A DNA stretch of 14,140 nt. Origin: Clostridium sp. UBA4108. Lineage in GTDB: Bacteria > Bacillota > Clostridia > Clostridiales > Clostridiaceae. Shown in pieces: positions 1-6,849 of the stretch (position 1 is its first letter; every line of letters starts with the position of its first letter). The notes under the pieces were generated by a model, which was given only the letters and a program-made list of their open reading frames with translations, did not search any database and was not told where the DNA came from. The translations under genes were made by a program, and so were the position numbers. The stretch is taken from assembly GCA_002381695.1 (NCBI GenBank), contig DFXM01000039.1, positions 4,795-18,934 on the forward strand, in the 5' to 3' direction.

Positions 1-31
1 AAGTTCTAATTAATCTAATTTTATATTTAAA

Positions 32-72
32 CCTATTTGTATAATGTAGAAACTTAATTACAACTTATATAT
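32..72 (+). repeat. Left arm of a 41-bp perfect inverted repeat bounding the window
   Basis: The 41 bases here are the exact reverse complement of 14079-14119. Similarity continues weakly inward (73-85 against 14066-14078, both carrying TAGCT) and perhaps outward (GTTCTA near both extreme ends), so the shared unit may be a diverged element longer than 70 bp. The arm contains a TATAAT hexamer at 40-45. At the right edge the same sequence lies immediately upstream of tatD, where that hexamer would be a -10 box. No open reading frame with a ribosome-binding site follows the left copy. Confidence 0.9.
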
Positions 73-150
73 TAAAAGTATAGCTAGCATTTCTGTAAAT
101 GAATTATTTGGATATAGTATTATTTTCTATTGTCAATGGGGATTTAAAGA

Positions 151-194
151 AGAGTCTATTTTAGAAATCTACTGAGATGTTTAAAATAGACTCT
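151..194 (-). terminator. Hairpin downstream of truA, possible terminator
   Basis: A perfect 13-bp stem (151-163 pairing with 182-194) encloses an 18-base loop, 20 bases beyond the truA stop codon. On the minus strand the bases after the stem read TCTTTAAATC, a poor U-tract, so termination may be weak or the hairpin may protect the 3' end. The rest of 1-213 shows nothing else except the repeat arm at 32-72. Confidence 0.45.
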
Positions 195-213
195 ATATTA
201 CTTTTACATTATC

Positions 214-951
214 TTAATATTGAACATTTTTTAAGCGTAATCCTTTTGCTTGAGCAATTGGACCAGCCTCAGATCTTTTAAGTTGCTCTAATATTTTTAC
301 AACATCAGCTGGTTTTAGGTCACCTTTACCAACTTCTATAAGAGTTCCAACTATGATTCTTACCATATTTAATAAGAAGCCATCTCCATTGATTTCTATA
401 TCTATAACACCATCTTTTTCTTCAATTTCTATGTAATTAATAGTTCTTACAGTGGATTTGTTACTTTTTTTCAAGCTAGTATAACTCTGGAAATCATGAG
501 CTCCAATGAGAAATTCTGCTCCCTGTCTCATAGAAGTTAAATTTAGTTCTTCTTCTAAATGATATACAAACTTTCTATTAAATACGTTTCTAAATTTACT
601 ATTGTTTATAGTATACACATAGGTTTTAGATTTTGCATTATATCTTGCGTGGAATCGTTCATTAGTATCACTTAATGATTTAACCACTATATCTTCAGGT
701 AAAAATTCATATAAATAATCTAGTATAGCATCATTGGTCAATGTGCAATTAGTATGAAAATTTGCTATGTAATTTTCAGCATGAACTCCTGCGTCAGTTC
801 TTCCACAACCGACTACTTGAATCTCTTCACCAGTCATCTTTGAAAGTACTGCTTCTAATTTATCTTGTATAGTTGAGGTGCCTTCTTTTTGTTTTTGCCA
901 TCCTTTATATCTAGTTCCATCGTATTCTATTACCATTTTTAAATTTCTCAT
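214..951 (-). CDS. truA: tRNA pseudouridine(38-40) synthase TruA
   Basis: Cytoplasmic enzyme that converts uridine to pseudouridine at positions 38-40 of the tRNA anticodon arm. At 245 residues it has the usual TruA length. It carries the N-terminal IEYDGT strand (8-13) and the catalytic-loop motif GCGRTDAGVHA (48-58), in which D53 is the invariant catalytic aspartate. The start at 951 is set by an AAAGGTGG site a few bases upstream. In many Firmicutes truA sits in the rplQ-ecf-truA-rplM-rpsI cluster, but here it stands alone and is divergent from an arsR-type gene, so it may be a second, stand-alone copy (inference). Two CTTAAG-containing arms (992-999 and 1022-1029, AACTTAAG/CTTAAGTT) lie in its upstream region, but no convincing promoter hexamers could be fixed. 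Confidence 0.95.
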   Translation of the reverse strand: MRNLKMVIEYDGTRYKGWQKQKEGTSTIQDKLEAVLSKMTGEEIQVVGCGRTDAGVHAENYIANFHTNCTLTNDAILDYLYEFLPEDIVVKSLSDTNERFHARYNAKSKTYVYTINNSKFRNVFNRKFVYHLEEELNLTSMRQGAEFLIGAHDFQSYTSLKKSNKSTVRTINYIEIEEKDGVIDIEINGDGFLLNMVRIIVGTLIEVGKGDLKPADVVKILEQLKRSEAGPIAQAKGLRLKNVQY

Positions 952-1129
952 ATATGTCCACCTTTAATTTAAATTTTATTTCTAATAAAAGAACTTAAGC
1001 CTTATAAAGTCTATCATATATCTTAAGTTTTACACAATAGTTTAATTATATACGTTACATTGAAATAAAGCTATAAGAAGGTAAATATCCATTTGGACAA
1101 GAGTAATTATTATAATTTGAATTTATAGG

Positions 1130-1158
1130 TTGATTTATTTAATTAAGTGATATATAAT
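1130..1158 (+). promoter_or_regulatory. Sigma-A promoter of the arsR-nifX unit
   Basis: A -35 hexamer TTGATT (1130-1135) is separated by 17 bases from a perfect -10 TATAAT (1153-1158). Transcription would begin near 1165, inside the palindrome at 1159-1182. Confidence 0.75.
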
Positions 1159-1182
1159 TTAGTTAAGTAATTGCTTAACTAA
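1159..1182 (+). promoter_or_regulatory. Palindromic operator, probable ArsR autoregulation site
   Basis: The half-sites TTAGTTAAG and CTTAACTAA form a perfect 9+9 palindrome around a 6-base centre. It begins immediately after the -10 box and covers the expected transcription start. Imperfect or perfect palindromes at this place are typical operators for ArsR/SmtB dimers, and binding would block initiation. That the adjacent gene product binds it is inference. Confidence 0.7.
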
Positions 1183-1193
1183 AAGGTGGGTTT

Positions 1194-1559
1194 ATGAAGG
1201 AAATAATTAATATCTTTAAGGCACTGTCTGATGAAACAAGAATGAAAATACTAATTATCATATCCAAGAGATGTATATGTGCCAAAGGAATTGCAGAACA
1301 TCTGCAAATCTCAGAAGCAGCTGTATCTCAACATTTAAAGATTCTTAGAGATGCTGAAATTATCTTTGGAGAAAAGCGAGGATATTATGTACATTACACT
1401 GTACAGAAAAAGAATTTGTCAAAAGTAATAAATATTATTGAAGAGATAAATGGAGAAAGTATTTTAAGCAAATATACATATAAGGTAGACATACCATTTG
1501 TTTGTAAAGTTCAGTGCAAAGGGAGCAACAGATGTTGTAATAAAAAATATGAGGCGTAA
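1194..1559 (+). CDS. ArsR/SmtB-family metalloregulator-like repressor with cysteine-rich C-terminus
   Basis: Winged-helix transcriptional repressor of 121 residues. The N-terminal LSDETRMKIL (11-20) is the classic ArsR opening, and the recognition helix region is SEAAVSQHLKILRDA (40-54), followed by the wing (58-69). C27 and C29 (CIC) lie just before the helix AKGIAEHL, the place of the metal-sensing CVC motif of ArsR. A further cluster C104, C108, C114, C115 forms a tail beyond the winged helix, which suggests ligation of a metal or Fe-S cluster (inference). The start is fixed by AGGTGG at 1184-1189. A palindromic operator overlaps its own transcription start, so autorepression is likely. 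The next gene, 72 bases downstream on the same strand, encodes a NifX-like cluster-binding protein, so the sensed ligand may relate to Fe-S/Mo metabolism rather than arsenic. Confidence 0.88.
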   Translation: MKEIINIFKALSDETRMKILIIISKRCICAKGIAEHLQISEAAVSQHLKILRDAEIIFGEKRGYYVHYTVQKKNLSKVINIIEEINGESILSKYTYKVDIPFVCKVQCKGSNRCCNKKYEA

Positions 1560-1631
1560 AAAAGTAAAAGTTTAGTATTAAAACATATCTAATTACTTTT
1601 TAATGTACCTAAATAAAAGGAGCGTTTAAAT

Positions 1632-2000
1632 ATGAAAATTTGTGTACCAGTTAATGAGAATAAGGGGTTAGAAAGTATGCCATACAACCATTTTGGCTCT
1701 GCTCCAATGTTCTTAGTGTATAATGATGAAACAGAGAAAGTAAAAGAGATTAATAATGGAGATCTACATCATGAGCATGGTATGTGCCAACCTATAAAAG
1801 CTGTTGGTGGAGAAAATGTTGATGTGGTTCTAGTAGGTGGAATCGGAGCAGGAGCAATAAATAAACTAAATGCGCAAGGAATAAAGGTATATAAGGCTTG
1901 CAATGGAACAGTAGAAGAAAATATTAAGCAATTCAAAGAAGGTAATTTATCAGAACTTTCAGTGCAGAATGCTTGCCAACATCATGATTGTAGCCATTAA
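1632..2000 (+). CDS. NifX/NifB-like dinitrogenase iron-molybdenum cofactor-binding domain protein
   Basis: A 122-residue single-domain protein of the superfamily that includes NifX, NafY and the C-terminal domain of NifB (MTH1175-like). Visible hallmarks are MKICVPV at the N-terminus, HFGSAPMFLVY (20-30) with the conserved His-Phe-Gly, a His/Cys loop HHEHGMC (46-52), and the GGIGAGAINKL (69-79) and GIKVY (83-87) segments. C90 and the tail CQHHDCSH (115-122) add possible metal ligands. Family members bind Fe-S or Fe-Mo cluster precursors. No nif structural gene is visible, so this is probably a nitrogenase-independent cluster or metal carrier (inference). The AAAGGAG site at 1616-1622 fixes the start. 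It is probably co-transcribed with the upstream ArsR gene. The 72-base gap contains an AT-rich 8-bp inverted repeat (1559-1566/1594-1601) that could attenuate weakly. Confidence 0.88.
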   Translation: MKICVPVNENKGLESMPYNHFGSAPMFLVYNDETEKVKEINNGDLHHEHGMCQPIKAVGGENVDVVLVGGIGAGAINKLNAQGIKVYKACNGTVEENIKQFKEGNLSELSVQNACQHHDCSH

Positions 2001-2028
2001 TTATTAGACGTTTTTTCATAATGGTATT

Positions 2029-2058
2029 AAAAACTGCAATATTATTGCAGTTTTTTTT
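2029..2058 (+). terminator. Bidirectional intrinsic terminator between nifX-like and GNAT genes
   Basis: The stem at 2029-2040 pairs with 2044-2055 around a 3-base loop. The ACTGCAAT/ATTGCAGT core is flanked by a run of A on the left and eight T on the right, so it can stop transcription from both converging genes. Confidence 0.88.
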
Positions 2059-2082
2059 ATAGTTACTTTATTTTTAGATAAA

Positions 2083-2601
2083 TTATAACTCAATAGAATA
2101 CTGTAAAAGCTTTTCCCCAGTATCTTTAGAAATAATAGTGTTTTTTAAGATACCACCATTTTTTTCTATAATTTTCTGGGAGCCAATATTGTCATCACTA
2201 CAGGTTAGTAAAACTGTATCTATATTATAAGTCTTTGCTATGGGCAATATAAGTTCTAATATTTTGGTGCCATATCCCATTTTCCTATATTTTGGTGAGA
2301 TATCATAGCCAATATGGCCACCTTCTTCCATGTCCTCTTCTCCCAAATAATGTCTTAATATAACAGTACCTAAAATATCATTATTATCATTTACTAGCCA
2401 CAACTCTGTAATTGGCACATAGCCTTCAGGTAGTCCTATACCCATAGATAAATCCTCTAAATCTTTAATATAGGTTAAAAAATCAAAATCCCCAGTAAAG
2501 TATTCATTTGTAAAAGTATCTTCTTCATAATCACTATAAACTTTAATCATATCCATAAACTTATTTTTAAGTTCAAATTTAGGTTTTACTAATTTAACCA
2601 T
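2083..2601 (-). CDS. GNAT-family N-acetyltransferase
   Basis: Predicted soluble acetyl-CoA-dependent acyltransferase of 172 residues. The N-terminal half contains GYVPITELWLV (60-70), found in the COG3981-like predicted acetyltransferases. The acetyl-CoA pyrophosphate-binding motif A is GHIGYDISPKYRKMGYGT (95-112), with the R106-x-x-G-x-G signature. Motif B is DNIGSQKIIEKNGG (137-150). The start at 2601 has an adjacent GGGAGGGG site. The substrate is not inferable; small-molecule amines or antibiotics are both possible. It is monocistronic and convergent with the arsR-nifX unit, with which it shares a terminator. Confidence 0.85.
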   Translation of the reverse strand: MVKLVKPKFELKNKFMDMIKVYSDYEEDTFTNEYFTGDFDFLTYIKDLEDLSMGIGLPEGYVPITELWLVNDNNDILGTVILRHYLGEEDMEEGGHIGYDISPKYRKMGYGTKILELILPIAKTYNIDTVLLTCSDDNIGSQKIIEKNGGILKNTIISKDTGEKLLQYSIEL

Positions 2602-2828
2602 AGCAGAACCCCTCCCTATTACAACAAATATTATTTAAGATTTTCAACTTTTATCATCCCAACATAAAATTAAATAAACAATATAAGATTCCATCCTAAA
2701 TAATATACAAATAGTACAAAAAAATCAATTATGATTTAAAGATTCAATAAAGTAATTAAAATAGGATAATATGTATTTTAAACTATGAATATGTTAATAT
2801 AAGGTAAAGTTAAGGAGGGGTCAGTATT

Positions 2829-3545
2829 ATGAAGAAGACTTTTAATGATTACTTACTGGGATTCAAATATTATATTCCAGTAATAATTCTAACTATACTA
2901 ATGAGAGTGTTAGATGAAAAGTTAGGGGTAGCTATAGTAGACAAAGAAAATGTTATTAAAAAATTATTAGGTTATATAAATATATGGAGCTTAATAGATA
3001 TAATCGTTGCTATATTTTTATCATGCTATGCAACTTTAATTAGTAAGAAAGTTGTGAAAATGGAAACTATAAATCAAATACAATGTATTAAAGAGGCTTT
3101 AAAGCTGTATTTTAAGGTGCTAGTAATGACAGTTTTAGTAATTATAATGTTCATACCAGTTTTCATAATAGGTATGCTAGCCATTAGATTTGGAGTAATA
3201 GTAACTGTTCTATATTTCACCATGTTAATTGGAATTGTGGTATATATTTATTGTCTAATTCCTATCGGGATTTATTATAAGGATATGAAGATTATAGATT
3301 GCTTTAAATATAGTCTTAAGATAATTGATAAATATGGATTTCAAATATTAGGATTTACTATCTGTTTTGGAATAATTACATCATTAATTAATATGCCAAT
3401 TACCTTTATGGTTAAGGCTTGGGAAATTTCTAGCATACTCTCAATAACCAAAGATGTGATACTTATGAATATACCTATTATTTATACTATAAATATATTA
3501 AATCATAATGAAAATAATAATATAGAAGCTGTAAAAGCCATATAG
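2829..3545 (+). CDS. Six-helix integral membrane protein, paralogue 1, of unknown function
   Basis: A 238-residue protein with about six hydrophobic segments (near 12-28, 50-71, 96-117, 121-148, 171-192, 204-224), no signal peptide and a short charged tail. I do not recognise the family with certainty. It is clearly paralogous to the next gene. Shared blocks are KKTFxDY..GFKYYIP.IILT at the N-terminus, INQ..xIKE..KLY.K after helix 2, CLIP...YY before a loop with CF, an ILGF segment, and N-P-IY--NILN near the C-terminus. The AAGGAGGGG site at 2812-2820 supports the start. It is the first gene of a four-gene unit ending in an ABC exporter, so it may be an accessory, immunity or substrate-handling membrane component (inference). 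A weak -10 (TAATAT, 2795-2800) lies upstream, without a clear -35. Confidence 0.8.
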   Translation: MKKTFNDYLLGFKYYIPVIILTILMRVLDEKLGVAIVDKENVIKKLLGYINIWSLIDIIVAIFLSCYATLISKKVVKMETINQIQCIKEALKLYFKVLVMTVLVIIMFIPVFIIGMLAIRFGVIVTVLYFTMLIGIVVYIYCLIPIGIYYKDMKIIDCFKYSLKIIDKYGFQILGFTICFGIITSLINMPITFMVKAWEISSILSITKDVILMNIPIIYTINILNHNENNNIEAVKAI

Positions 3546-3635
3546 ACTTTAGAGGAATACATGATAGCATAAATTATTTAATCATATCTTTCATATAATA
3601 TAAAAAATAGCTGTTGAAGGCTGGAGGTTTGATTT

Positions 3636-4349
3636 ATGATAAAGAAAACATTTGATGACTATGCTAGAGGATTTAAGTATTATATTCCTTTAATAATATT
3701 AACTGTGATAGTAGGAATTTTAGATGAGTCAAGTATTGTAAAGGGTACAACTACTTATTTTAAGATGTGGTATTTAATAAGTATGCTTATAGCTTTGCTT
3801 TTAGAAACCTATGGGGTCTTAATAGCTAAAAAAATAGTTAGGATGGAAGATATAAATCAAAAAGAAAATATAAAGGAAACTTTTAAGCTTTATCCTAAAA
3901 TGCTAGGTATAGCAGTATTAACGCTTATTTGTCTAATACCTATAATCATGTTATTACATTTATTAGCAACAGTAGGGATATCAGGACTTATCATTTTTAT
4001 TATTACTATGATTACTATTGCAGTTTATATTTCTTGTTTAATTCCTAGTGCAATTTATTATGATGATCAAGGGTTTACAGGATGTTTTAGCAAAGCAATT
4101 ACAGTAGTAAAAAATAATGGATGGAAAATATTGGGATTTATCTTACTTATAGTAGCATGCTCAGAAGGTCTTCTATTTGTAGTGAACTTAATTGGTAAAG
4201 GTTGGAGGTTTTATAGTATAATAGAAATAATTATAAATACTATTATCTATAATATGCCCGTAATTTATGTTATGAATATATTAAATCGTGATGAAGAAAG
4301 TAAAAAAGATGAAGAAGAAAATATAAATGTTATAGATTATGACCGATAG
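3636..4349 (+). CDS. Six-helix integral membrane protein, paralogue 2, of unknown function
   Basis: A 237-residue multi-pass membrane protein that aligns along its full length with the preceding gene product. It shares the N-terminal KKTFDDY..GFKYYIP block, the INQKENIKE..KLYPK loop, the CLIP..YY motif, ILGF, and the closing NMPVIY..NILN. It differs in a longer, strongly acidic/charged C-terminal tail (DEESKKDEEENINVIDYDR) that would be exposed to the cytoplasm if the helix count is even. A GGAGGT site at 3623-3628 sets the start. It lies 90 bases after its paralogue and 32 bases before the ABC ATPase gene. The tandem arrangement implies a local duplication and possibly a heterodimer working with the ABC transporter (inference). 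Confidence 0.8.
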   Translation: MIKKTFDDYARGFKYYIPLIILTVIVGILDESSIVKGTTTYFKMWYLISMLIALLLETYGVLIAKKIVRMEDINQKENIKETFKLYPKMLGIAVLTLICLIPIIMLLHLLATVGISGLIIFIITMITIAVYISCLIPSAIYYDDQGFTGCFSKAITVVKNNGWKILGFILLIVACSEGLLFVVNLIGKGWRFYSIIEIIINTIIYNMPVIYVMNILNRDEESKKDEEENINVIDYDR

Positions 4350-4381
4350 TGTTTATACAGATGTACTGAAAGGAGAAAATT

Positions 4382-5176
4382 ATGGAACCAATAATAGAAA
4401 TTAAAGATTTAAAGATGAATTATGGAGATAAGAAGGTTCTAAGAGGAATAGACTTAAATATTCATAGAGGGGAAATTATAGGATATATAGGCCCTAATGG
4501 AGCTGGAAAAAGTACCACAGTTAAAATAATGCTTGGACTAGTGGAAGGCTATAGTGGAGAAGTGAAAATTTTTGGACAGGACATAAAAGGTGGAGACATA
4601 GAGTATAAAAGAAAAATAGGATATGTACCTGAAACTGTTGATATATATGAAAATCTTACAGCTAGAGAGTATTTAAATTTTACTGGAGAATTATATGGTC
4701 TTAAGGGTGAGGATATAGATGAGAGAGCCATTAAGCTTATGAAAATTTTTGGAATTGACGAAGTTTATGATGCTAGAATAAGTTCTTGCTCTAAAGGAAT
4801 GAAGCAGAAAATACTCATTATATCAAGCCTTCTTCATAATCCAGATATATTATTTTGGGATGAGCCCTTAAGTGGATTGGATGCAAATAGCGCCATAGTG
4901 GTTAAAGATATATTAGCATCTCTATCTAGTGTCGGAAAAACTATATTTTATTCTTCTCATGTAATGGAAGTGGTAGAGAAGGTAAGTAATAGAATCATTT
5001 TGATAAATAATGGAGAAATAGTGGCTGATGGAACCTTTGAAGAGCTTAAAAACAACTTTGAGGAGAGTTCACTAGAGAACATTTTTAGTGATCTTACAGG
5101 TTTTAACAGTGCAAAAGCCTTAGCCGATGAGTTTGTGGATGTAGTTCAAGGAGTGAAGTTAGATGAAGGAATTTAA
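4382..5176 (+). CDS. ABC transporter ATP-binding protein (ABC-2/CcmA type)
   Basis: Cytoplasmic ATPase of 264 residues that energises the membrane protein encoded next. Visible motifs are Walker A GPNGAGKST (37-45), a Q-loop region GYVPE with Glu at 84, the signature CSKGMKQK (136-143) in the form usual for COG1131 exporters, Walker B ILFWDEP (156-162), the D-loop SGLD (164-167), and the switch histidine H193 in SSH. About 45 residues follow the core nucleotide-binding domain, as is common in ABC-2 systems. The AAAGGAG site near 4369 sets the start. Its last 14 bases overlap the permease gene, indicating translational coupling. The substrate is unknown; export of a lipid, peptide or drug is typical for the class. 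Confidence 0.93.
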   Translation: MEPIIEIKDLKMNYGDKKVLRGIDLNIHRGEIIGYIGPNGAGKSTTVKIMLGLVEGYSGEVKIFGQDIKGGDIEYKRKIGYVPETVDIYENLTAREYLNFTGELYGLKGEDIDERAIKLMKIFGIDEVYDARISSCSKGMKQKILIISSLLHNPDILFWDEPLSGLDANSAIVVKDILASLSSVGKTIFYSSHVMEVVEKVSNRIILINNGEIVADGTFEELKNNFEESSLENIFSDLTGFNSAKALADEFVDVVQGVKLDEGI

Positions 5177-6797
5177 GATATTAGGATTTCTAGATAAATT
5201 TAAGAGTTTCTTTAAAGCCATAGGAATAGATTATGAGGCCATGAGGAAAATACTTCAGGTTAAACTTATTATGGATGGTAGAAGAACTGCTACTGTAACT
5301 CAAAACAACAATAAAGATGAGAAGAAAGATAAGAATAACTTCTTTCGTTCCCTATGGGTATACTCTCTTATGGGTATTATATTCATACCCTTTGTGGTTA
5401 TAGATATAAGTTATATATATCAAATGAGTATAATATTTGGTATGTTTATGTTTATAGTGCTAATCACAATGATATCAGATTTTTCTAGTGTGCTTCTAGA
5501 CATTAGGGACAAGAATATCATAGCCACAAAACCAGTGAATAGTAGAACAATAGCTATGGCAAAAACTATTCATATATTGATTTATATGGTTTCCTTGACT
5601 GGAGCTTTTGTAGGTCCTTCATTAGTAGTATCCCTTGTAAAACAAGGCCCTGTTTTCTTTGTTTTATATCTTATAGGTATTATATTTATGGACATACTTA
5701 TCATAGCTATAACATCTCTTTTATATTTATTAGTATTAAAGTTTTTTGATGGAGAAAAGCTTAAGGATATTATAAATTACACTCAAATAATATTAAGTAT
5801 TTTATCTGTTATTTCATATCAATTTGTGGGAAGAATATTTTCAATTGTTGATTTAAATATTACTTTTAACTTTAGATGGTGGCAATATTTATTACCTCCA
5901 GTATGGTTTGGTGCTCCTTTTGAGATATTGATTAAAGGAAACATGAATTCTTACTTTGTAATTTTCTCTATATTGGCAGTTGTAGTTCCCATAATAGCAA
6001 TAAGCTTGTATGTAAGATTGACTCCAGTTTATGAGAGAAATCTACAGAAGTTAAATAATAATGAAGGAAGTAAAGGTAAGAAAAAATCACATATATCTAA
6101 TTTTATTGCAAAAGTAGTGTGTCCTAATAAGCAGGAGAGAACCTTCTATAATTACAGTATAGATATGATGAAAAGTGAGAGAAATTTAAAGCTTAAAATA
6201 TATCCAACTTTAGGGTTTTCTATTATCATGCCATTTATCTTCTTATTCACATCAGGATTAGAAGGGCTTTATAATAGTAAAGGATATCTATATATATATT
6301 TTTCAGGTATGTATATTGTGAATATAGGTATATTGATGAAATATTCAGATAATCATAAAGGAGCTTGGATTTATAAATTATCACCAATAAAAAATTTAGG
6401 ACCTATATTTAGAGGAAATTTAAAAGCTATTATAGTAAGGTTAATTCTACCATTAATTGTGTTTCAGAGTGTAGTATTTATGTTTATATTAGGGCCTAGA
6501 ATATTACCAGATTTGGTATTTATATTTATAAACTTCACCTTATTACAGACCATAAGCTTTTTAGCACTACCCAAAGTACTGCCTTTTACAGAGCCATTTA
6601 ATTCAGCTAATAATAGTGAAGGATGTGTATCTATGATTGGATTTGGAGCATTACTAGGAGCTCTAGCATTTATACATTATATACTTACAAAATTCACTTA
6701 TGGCATTTATGGCGGTATAGGTGCTGGAGTAATTATACTTTTACTGCTATGGAAGACACAATTCAATATTATGTGGGAAAAATTGAATGCAGAATAG
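5163..6797 (+). CDS. ABC exporter permease, large multi-pass membrane protein
   Basis: A 544-residue membrane protein with roughly twelve hydrophobic segments in two halves (about six between 62 and 284, the rest after 345). A hydrophilic segment of about 60 residues (285-345) joins the halves, and there is a cytoplasmic N-terminus of about 60 residues rich in Lys/Asn. The ISDFSSVLLDIRDKNI segment (104-119) followed by TKPVNSRT is a landmark I associate with clostridial putative ABC exporter permeases. The ATG at 5163 lies inside the end of the ATPase gene, with an AAGGAG site at 5148-5153 also inside it. The gene ends 17 bases before the terminator hairpin, so it closes the four-gene unit starting at 2829. 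Transport direction and substrate cannot be read from the sequence. Confidence 0.85.
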   Translation: MKEFKILGFLDKFKSFFKAIGIDYEAMRKILQVKLIMDGRRTATVTQNNNKDEKKDKNNFFRSLWVYSLMGIIFIPFVVIDISYIYQMSIIFGMFMFIVLITMISDFSSVLLDIRDKNIIATKPVNSRTIAMAKTIHILIYMVSLTGAFVGPSLVVSLVKQGPVFFVLYLIGIIFMDILIIAITSLLYLLVLKFFDGEKLKDIINYTQIILSILSVISYQFVGRIFSIVDLNITFNFRWWQYLLPPVWFGAPFEILIKGNMNSYFVIFSILAVVVPIIAISLYVRLTPVYERNLQKLNNNEGSKGKKKSHISNFIAKVVCPNKQERTFYNYSIDMMKSERNLKLKIYPTLGFSIIMPFIFLFTSGLEGLYNSKGYLYIYFSGMYIVNIGILMKYSDNHKGAWIYKLSPIKNLGPIFRGNLKAIIVRLILPLIVFQSVVFMFILGPRILPDLVFIFINFTLLQTISFLALPKVLPFTEPFNSANNSEGCVSMIGFGALLGALAFIHYILTKFTYGIYGGIGAGVIILLLLWKTQFNIMWEKLNAE

Positions 6798-6814
6798 ATA
6801 CATTTTATATAAGT

Positions 6815-6841
6815 AAAGGAGGAGATTATCCCTCCTTTTTT
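6815..6841 (+). terminator. Intrinsic terminator of the ABC exporter unit
   Basis: The stem AAAGGAGG (6815-6822) pairs with CCTCCTTT (6831-6838) around an 8-base loop, and a run of six T ends at 6841. On the minus strand the hairpin is followed by ACTTATATAA, so it is less effective for the converging permease gene. Confidence 0.82.
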
Positions 6842-6849
6842 ATATTGTT

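Noticed and set aside
99..164. 22-codon reading frame starting ATG AAT TAT after the left repeat arm
   Set aside because: No ribosome-binding site, very short, and it ends inside the hairpin at 151-194; chance is sufficient.
1021..1060. Resemblance of the truA upstream region (TTAAGTTTTACACAATAG) to part of the 41-bp repeat
   Set aside because: It needs two gaps to align and covers few informative bases in AT-rich DNA; not supported as a third repeat copy.
1559..1601. AAAAAGTA/TACTTTTT inverted repeat between the arsR and nifX-like genes, as a terminator
   Set aside because: The stem is only 8 AT pairs with a 27-base loop; too weak to call a terminator, so the two genes are kept as one unit.
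4787..4807. Degenerate ABC signature CSKGM instead of LSGGQ
   Set aside because: The SKGMxQK form is common in ABC-2/CcmA-type ATPases, so it is not unusual.
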